Positions 61,176 through 64,000 of a stretch of 64,000 nucleotides of DNA are shown here, piece by piece; positions within the stretch are counted from its first letter, which is position 1, and each line of letters opens with the position of its first letter. This DNA is from Dehalococcoidales bacterium (GTDB taxonomy: Bacteria; Chloroflexota; Dehalococcoidia; Dehalococcoidales; UBA3254): assembly GCA_016926695.1 (NCBI GenBank), contig JAFGOB010000039.1, forward strand, positions 1-64,000. The letters run 5' to 3'. The notes under the pieces were generated by a model. That model was not told the DNA's origin. It did not search any database and saw nothing but the letters and a program-made list of their open reading frames with translations. The translations under genes were made by a program, and so were the position numbers.

Positions 61176-61985
61176 CTATTTATTGCCGATCATATTTACT
61201 ACCGCACCGTTAACATCCACTATAGCCGCTCCCCCATCCGCTACCAGAACCGTACCGGTCATATAGGATGAGTCTTCACAGGCCAGAAAGGTGCAGACGC
61301 TGGCTATCTCAGACGGATCGCCCACACGCCGCAGCGGACTGCATGAAACAAAATACGCTCCGGCTCCTTCGATATCCGTATGTATAGCTTCCTTTAAATT
61401 GCCCATCGCTCCTTCCAGCATGGGAGTCCAGACCGCCCCCGGACAGATAACATTACAGCGGACTTTGGCAGGACCGTAGTCCAGGGCTACCTGCCTGGAC
61501 AGGTGGATTAGCCCCGCCTTGGAGGCACAGTAAGCTGCTCCGGCAGGTATACTGCGTATGCCGGCCAGTGAAGCGACATTGACTATTGAGCCTCCTCCGG
61601 CCTTGATCATATAAGGTATCGCCGCTTTCATCAACAGAAAAGGCCCGTGAATATTTACATCAAAGGCATGCATCCAATCTTCCACCGGTATCTCGGTTAC
61701 GCTTCCGTGAACCCCTATACCGGCGTTGTTCACCAGGATATCCAGTCCTCCACCGAAGTCAACAGCGGTGGAAACCATCCTCTCGGCATCAACCCGGCTC
61801 CCCACATCCCCGGGACAGATTATCATTGTACCGGCTGGTAATGTCCCGGCCACTTTTTCCAGCATCTCCTTTCTGCGCCCGGTTATGCAGACTTTGGCAC
61901 CCTCCTCGACAAATTTCCTGGCAATAGCAGCGCCTATCCCTGATCCACCCCCGGTTACCAGAGCAACTTTTCCATCCAATCTCAT
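61176..61985 (-). CDS. Short-chain dehydrogenase/reductase
   Basis: About 269 residues from the ATG at 61985, chosen because AAAAGGAGAAAAAG precedes it; an in-frame start ten codons earlier would lie inside that site. Classical SDR: cofactor motif TGGGSGIG at 11-18, NNAGIG, VNVASLAGIRS with the catalytic Ser region, YCASKAG with the Tyr-x3-Lys pair, and CPGAVWTPM. Arg/Lys residues near position 38 (ITGRRKEM) suggest NADP preference. Substrate unknown. Confidence 0.93.
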   Translation of the reverse strand: MRLDGKVALVTGGGSGIGAAIARKFVEEGAKVCITGRRKEMLEKVAGTLPAGTMIICPGDVGSRVDAERMVSTAVDFGGGLDILVNNAGIGVHGSVTEIPVEDWMHAFDVNIHGPFLLMKAAIPYMIKAGGGSIVNVASLAGIRSIPAGAAYCASKAGLIHLSRQVALDYGPAKVRCNVICPGAVWTPMLEGAMGNLKEAIHTDIEGAGAYFVSCSPLRRVGDPSEIASVCTFLACEDSSYMTGTVLVADGGAAIVDVNGAVVNMIGNK

Positions 61986-62330
61986 CTTTTTCTCCTTTTC
62001 TCTCTTTTCCCGCAATATGGCATCCGTTTTTTATCCGTATTTCCTTATAATAACCTGTAGACGGTTTGCGAAAATGGTCTTTGTGTATTCTTTATGACAT
62101 ATACTATTTACCAGCTAAAACCAGTGCGGATCAGCAAATTCTAAATCTATATTACAGCGCTGTCAAGACTGCGTATTGTCTCATCCGGCTTTCAGCATGT
62201 TGCAGGTAAATTATTGAAAAAGCGACCTCCGCCGGCTGATCCTCAGCCGGAATAAATCGTATAAAATGCAAACAGGCGGATTCAATAATTCAGGAAAAGT
62301 TTCAGTGGTATTGCTTGTGTAATACTTGAT
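61986..62330. other. Intergenic region, 345 bp
   Basis: Between two leftward genes. Apart from the hairpin at 62232-62250 I see nothing coding and no clear promoter for the SDR gene. Confidence 0.4.
62232..62250 (-). terminator. Hairpin after the DUF1616 gene
   Basis: CCGGCTGA (62232-62239) pairs with TCAGCCGG (62243-62250), loop of three. On the minus strand a TTTTTC run comes about nine bases after the stem, so termination is possible but not classical. Confidence 0.5.
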
Positions 62331-63173
62331 TCACCATGGTTTTACATTGACCCAGAGGTACAGGTCCTGGTACGGTTCGTCCTGCCCCGTAATATAAAGC
62401 AGGAATTCTACTTTTTGTTTGTCGCCTGCCCTGGCCGTAGTAAAACTGACGGCATTCTCCCATTTTTCTTCACCGGCGAGGGTTATTTCCTTTCTTCCGG
62501 CGCTGGTGATTCCTTCCATCCTGACCTCCAGGGCATAGGACATTGTTTCATGTTCGTGATTGACTACCCCAACCACTACCTCTCCTTTTTCACCCAACTG
62601 CAACTCAGAGGGATAATCAACAGTTTTCCCGGAGGTATCCAGGACGTAAAACTCCGTGAACCTGTCACCTGTCCTGGGTGCGGTCACCACAAAGGTAATC
62701 GTGCCTATCGCCGTAATGAGGACAACAGCCAGCACAATGGCCAGGACCTTTTCCGTACGGTTGAATCCCGAAAAAAGTGTCCTTTTGAAGTTCACCCTTA
62801 TCACGGGTATTTCCTTATCCGGCAGCCGTACTTGCCTCGCCCAGGCCACAGCAGAAAAGACCAGAACAAATACCGACAACGAGACCAGTATCGAGTACAG
62901 CCCGATTCCCCAGGGAGAAAAACTTATAATCAGGCCCACCAGGGCCACCATGGCTATAGATACACCGAAACTTAGGGCAATCTTTTCCAGGCGGAGTATA
63001 GTGTGCTTGTCCGGGAATATCGCGCATATCAGGGTATACCCTGGAAAGAATAGCACTAGCGGCAGTCCCAGTATAATGCGAAGCACGCTTCCGGGGAATA
63101 CGGAAATTATTATATCTGATAACAGCGTCAACACGACTATGGCACAAAGAATATGCCTGGGTTTTATCTGCAT
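62331..63173 (-). CDS. DUF1616 membrane protein
   Basis: A 280-residue protein. Four N-terminal membrane helices include GLPLVLFFPGYTLICAIFP, the sequence typical of DUF1616, and a fifth helix follows (LAIVLAVVLITAIGTITFVV). A soluble extracytoplasmic beta domain is at ~175-280 (VDYPSELQLGEKGEVVVGVVNHEHE). DUF1616 proteins are often found beside exopolysaccharide or cell-surface glycan genes, which fits the flippase gene upstream. Function unknown. Confidence 0.88.
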   Translation of the reverse strand: MQIKPRHILCAIVVLTLLSDIIISVFPGSVLRIILGLPLVLFFPGYTLICAIFPDKHTILRLEKIALSFGVSIAMVALVGLIISFSPWGIGLYSILVSLSVFVLVFSAVAWARQVRLPDKEIPVIRVNFKRTLFSGFNRTEKVLAIVLAVVLITAIGTITFVVTAPRTGDRFTEFYVLDTSGKTVDYPSELQLGEKGEVVVGVVNHEHETMSYALEVRMEGITSAGRKEITLAGEEKWENAVSFTTARAGDKQKVEFLLYITGQDEPYQDLYLWVNVKPW

Positions 63174-63406
63174 GGATGGGTTCCCTCAATATAAGCCCTG
63201 AGCAGTTTCTTTCAAGCATCCGCAAATAACTGCTTCGGGCAGGGCATTATTGAAACAAAACGCTTAGTGTAATATACAGTATTTCGACCTTGATGACAAC
63301 TTCAATCCACATTCAAACTGTATTGGTCGGGACCGGAATGATGCGCCGTTTTAATAAAAATATTCAGGTTTGTTTATCCTCGTTAAGAGGTAGATTGAGG
63401 AAAATA

Positions 63407-64000
63407 TTATGGAACTCTTGCGGGCTGTCTTTTATCCCTCAACCACCATACCAGGATTAATAAAGAAATGCAGCTTTTGCTTATCACCCAGGCTATTCCA
63501 GCTCCGGATATTCCTTTCAAAGGTAAAAGGTAATAAGTCAACCCGATAGCCAGAAGGCCGGCGAATGCATTGATAAAGATCAGGGGCTTGATATTCTTTT
63601 GTATCCTTTTATAGCTGAAGAAAAGGCTGTTTAAGGTAGCGGGAATGGCGGAAAAGGGCAATATGCGCAGCAAAATAGTAGCGTTCTCTGAATATGCGCC
63701 GCCGAAAAGTAAAAGCAGCTTGTCCGCCAGGAAAAAGACCAGTAAAATAGCCGGAATGATCATGCTGTAAGCCAGTAACAGGCTTCGGCGCATTTGCTGC
63801 CCTATTTTTGACTGATCGTTTGACCCTTCCGCCATAAATGAGGTGGAAATGGTGTAGGGGACCATGGAGACTATGTTGTTCAATGCCCATGCAACGTAAA
63901 AATAGGCATTGTCTTCCGGGCTCAGGATATTCACTACCAGCATAGGGAGAATATTACTGGGAACCGTTCCGCAAATATCCGCCAGGTAGTTAAAAAAGGA
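63407..64000 (-). CDS. Polysaccharide flippase (MATE/Wzx-like), 3' part only
   Basis: The frame is open to the window edge; 197 residues of the C-terminal part are visible. Hydrophobic helices and motifs such as ANILLRILPFSAIPATLNSLFF-type segments and the closing IAWVISKSCISLLILVWWLRD fit Wzx/RfbX-type lipid-linked oligosaccharide flippases of the MOP superfamily. The N-terminus lies outside the window. It suggests a cell-surface glycan locus continues beyond 64000. Confidence 0.78.
   Translation of the reverse strand, partial: SFFNYLADICGTVPSNILPMLVVNILSPEDNAYFYVAWALNNIVSMVPYTISTSFMAEGSNDQSKIGQQMRRSLLLAYSMIIPAILLVFFLADKLLLLFGGAYSENATILLRILPFSAIPATLNSLFFSYKRIQKNIKPLIFINAFAGLLAIGLTYYLLPLKGISGAGIAWVISKSCISLLILVWWLRDKRQPARVP

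Overview
The window is about 48% GC, densely coded on both strands, and carries no rRNA or tRNA that I can see. It has no phage, transposase or CRISPR signature. Most starts have a clear Shine-Dalgarno sequence and there are several textbook -35/-10 promoters. The gene mix (EtfAB with a membrane EtfD-type Fe-S oxidoreductase, HgdB-like dehydratase, Mo-dependent aldehyde oxidoreductase, several OYE/dienoyl-CoA-reductase-type flavoenzymes, a probable selenoprotein) suggests an anaerobic or low-oxygen bacterium that oxidises organic acids. I favour an uncultured Chloroflexota/Dehalococcoidia-like lineage, but this is inference: no phylogenetic marker gene is present.

Layout. 1-5.6 kb: ACMSD-type amidohydrolase, a short OYE protein, HesB-like and HD-domain proteins, and a GlcD-type FAD oxidase. 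5.6-8.6 kb: a compact three-gene operon with a strong promoter, encoding two cysteine-free paralogous small proteins and a YcaO enzyme; this is the best candidate for an undescribed system. 8.7-11.9 kb: ATP-dependent PEP carboxykinase and an HTH/ferredoxin protein. 11.9-18.1 kb (minus): two large paralogous membrane proteins and a surface protein built of sixteen 12-14-residue cysteine repeats. 18.3-24.2 kb: GYD protein, fused aldehyde oxidoreductase, D-2-hydroxyacid dehydrogenase, B12-binding radical SAM protein. 25-29.6 kb: a STAS fusion protein, an HgdB-like dehydratase subunit and a 7TM histidine kinase. 29.8-40.1 kb: MmgE/PrpD protein, then etfD-etfB-etfA and FAD oxidase - CCG Fe-S protein - FAD oxidase, which read as one electron-transfer module delivering electrons from organic-acid oxidation to the quinone pool.

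40.1-52.3 kb is mostly minus strand: DegV, two long OYE/FAD/NAD reductases with a 17-bp tandem repeat at the end of the second, a C39-like protease, an N-formylglutamate amidohydrolase-like protein, an RsuA-type pseudouridine synthase, a DUF3795 protein, a secreted beta-propeller protein, and a 567-residue UGSC-family protein whose frame is interrupted by one in-frame TGA best read as selenocysteine. 52.6-64 kb: VOC protein, arylsulfotransferase-like protein, enolase-superfamily enzyme, methyltransferase, GNAT protein, a promoter-hairpin-terminator unit (sRNA or attenuator) before a dodecin gene, an orphan solute-binding lipoprotein, an SDR enzyme, a DUF1616 protein and the 3' part of a flippase gene cut by the window edge.
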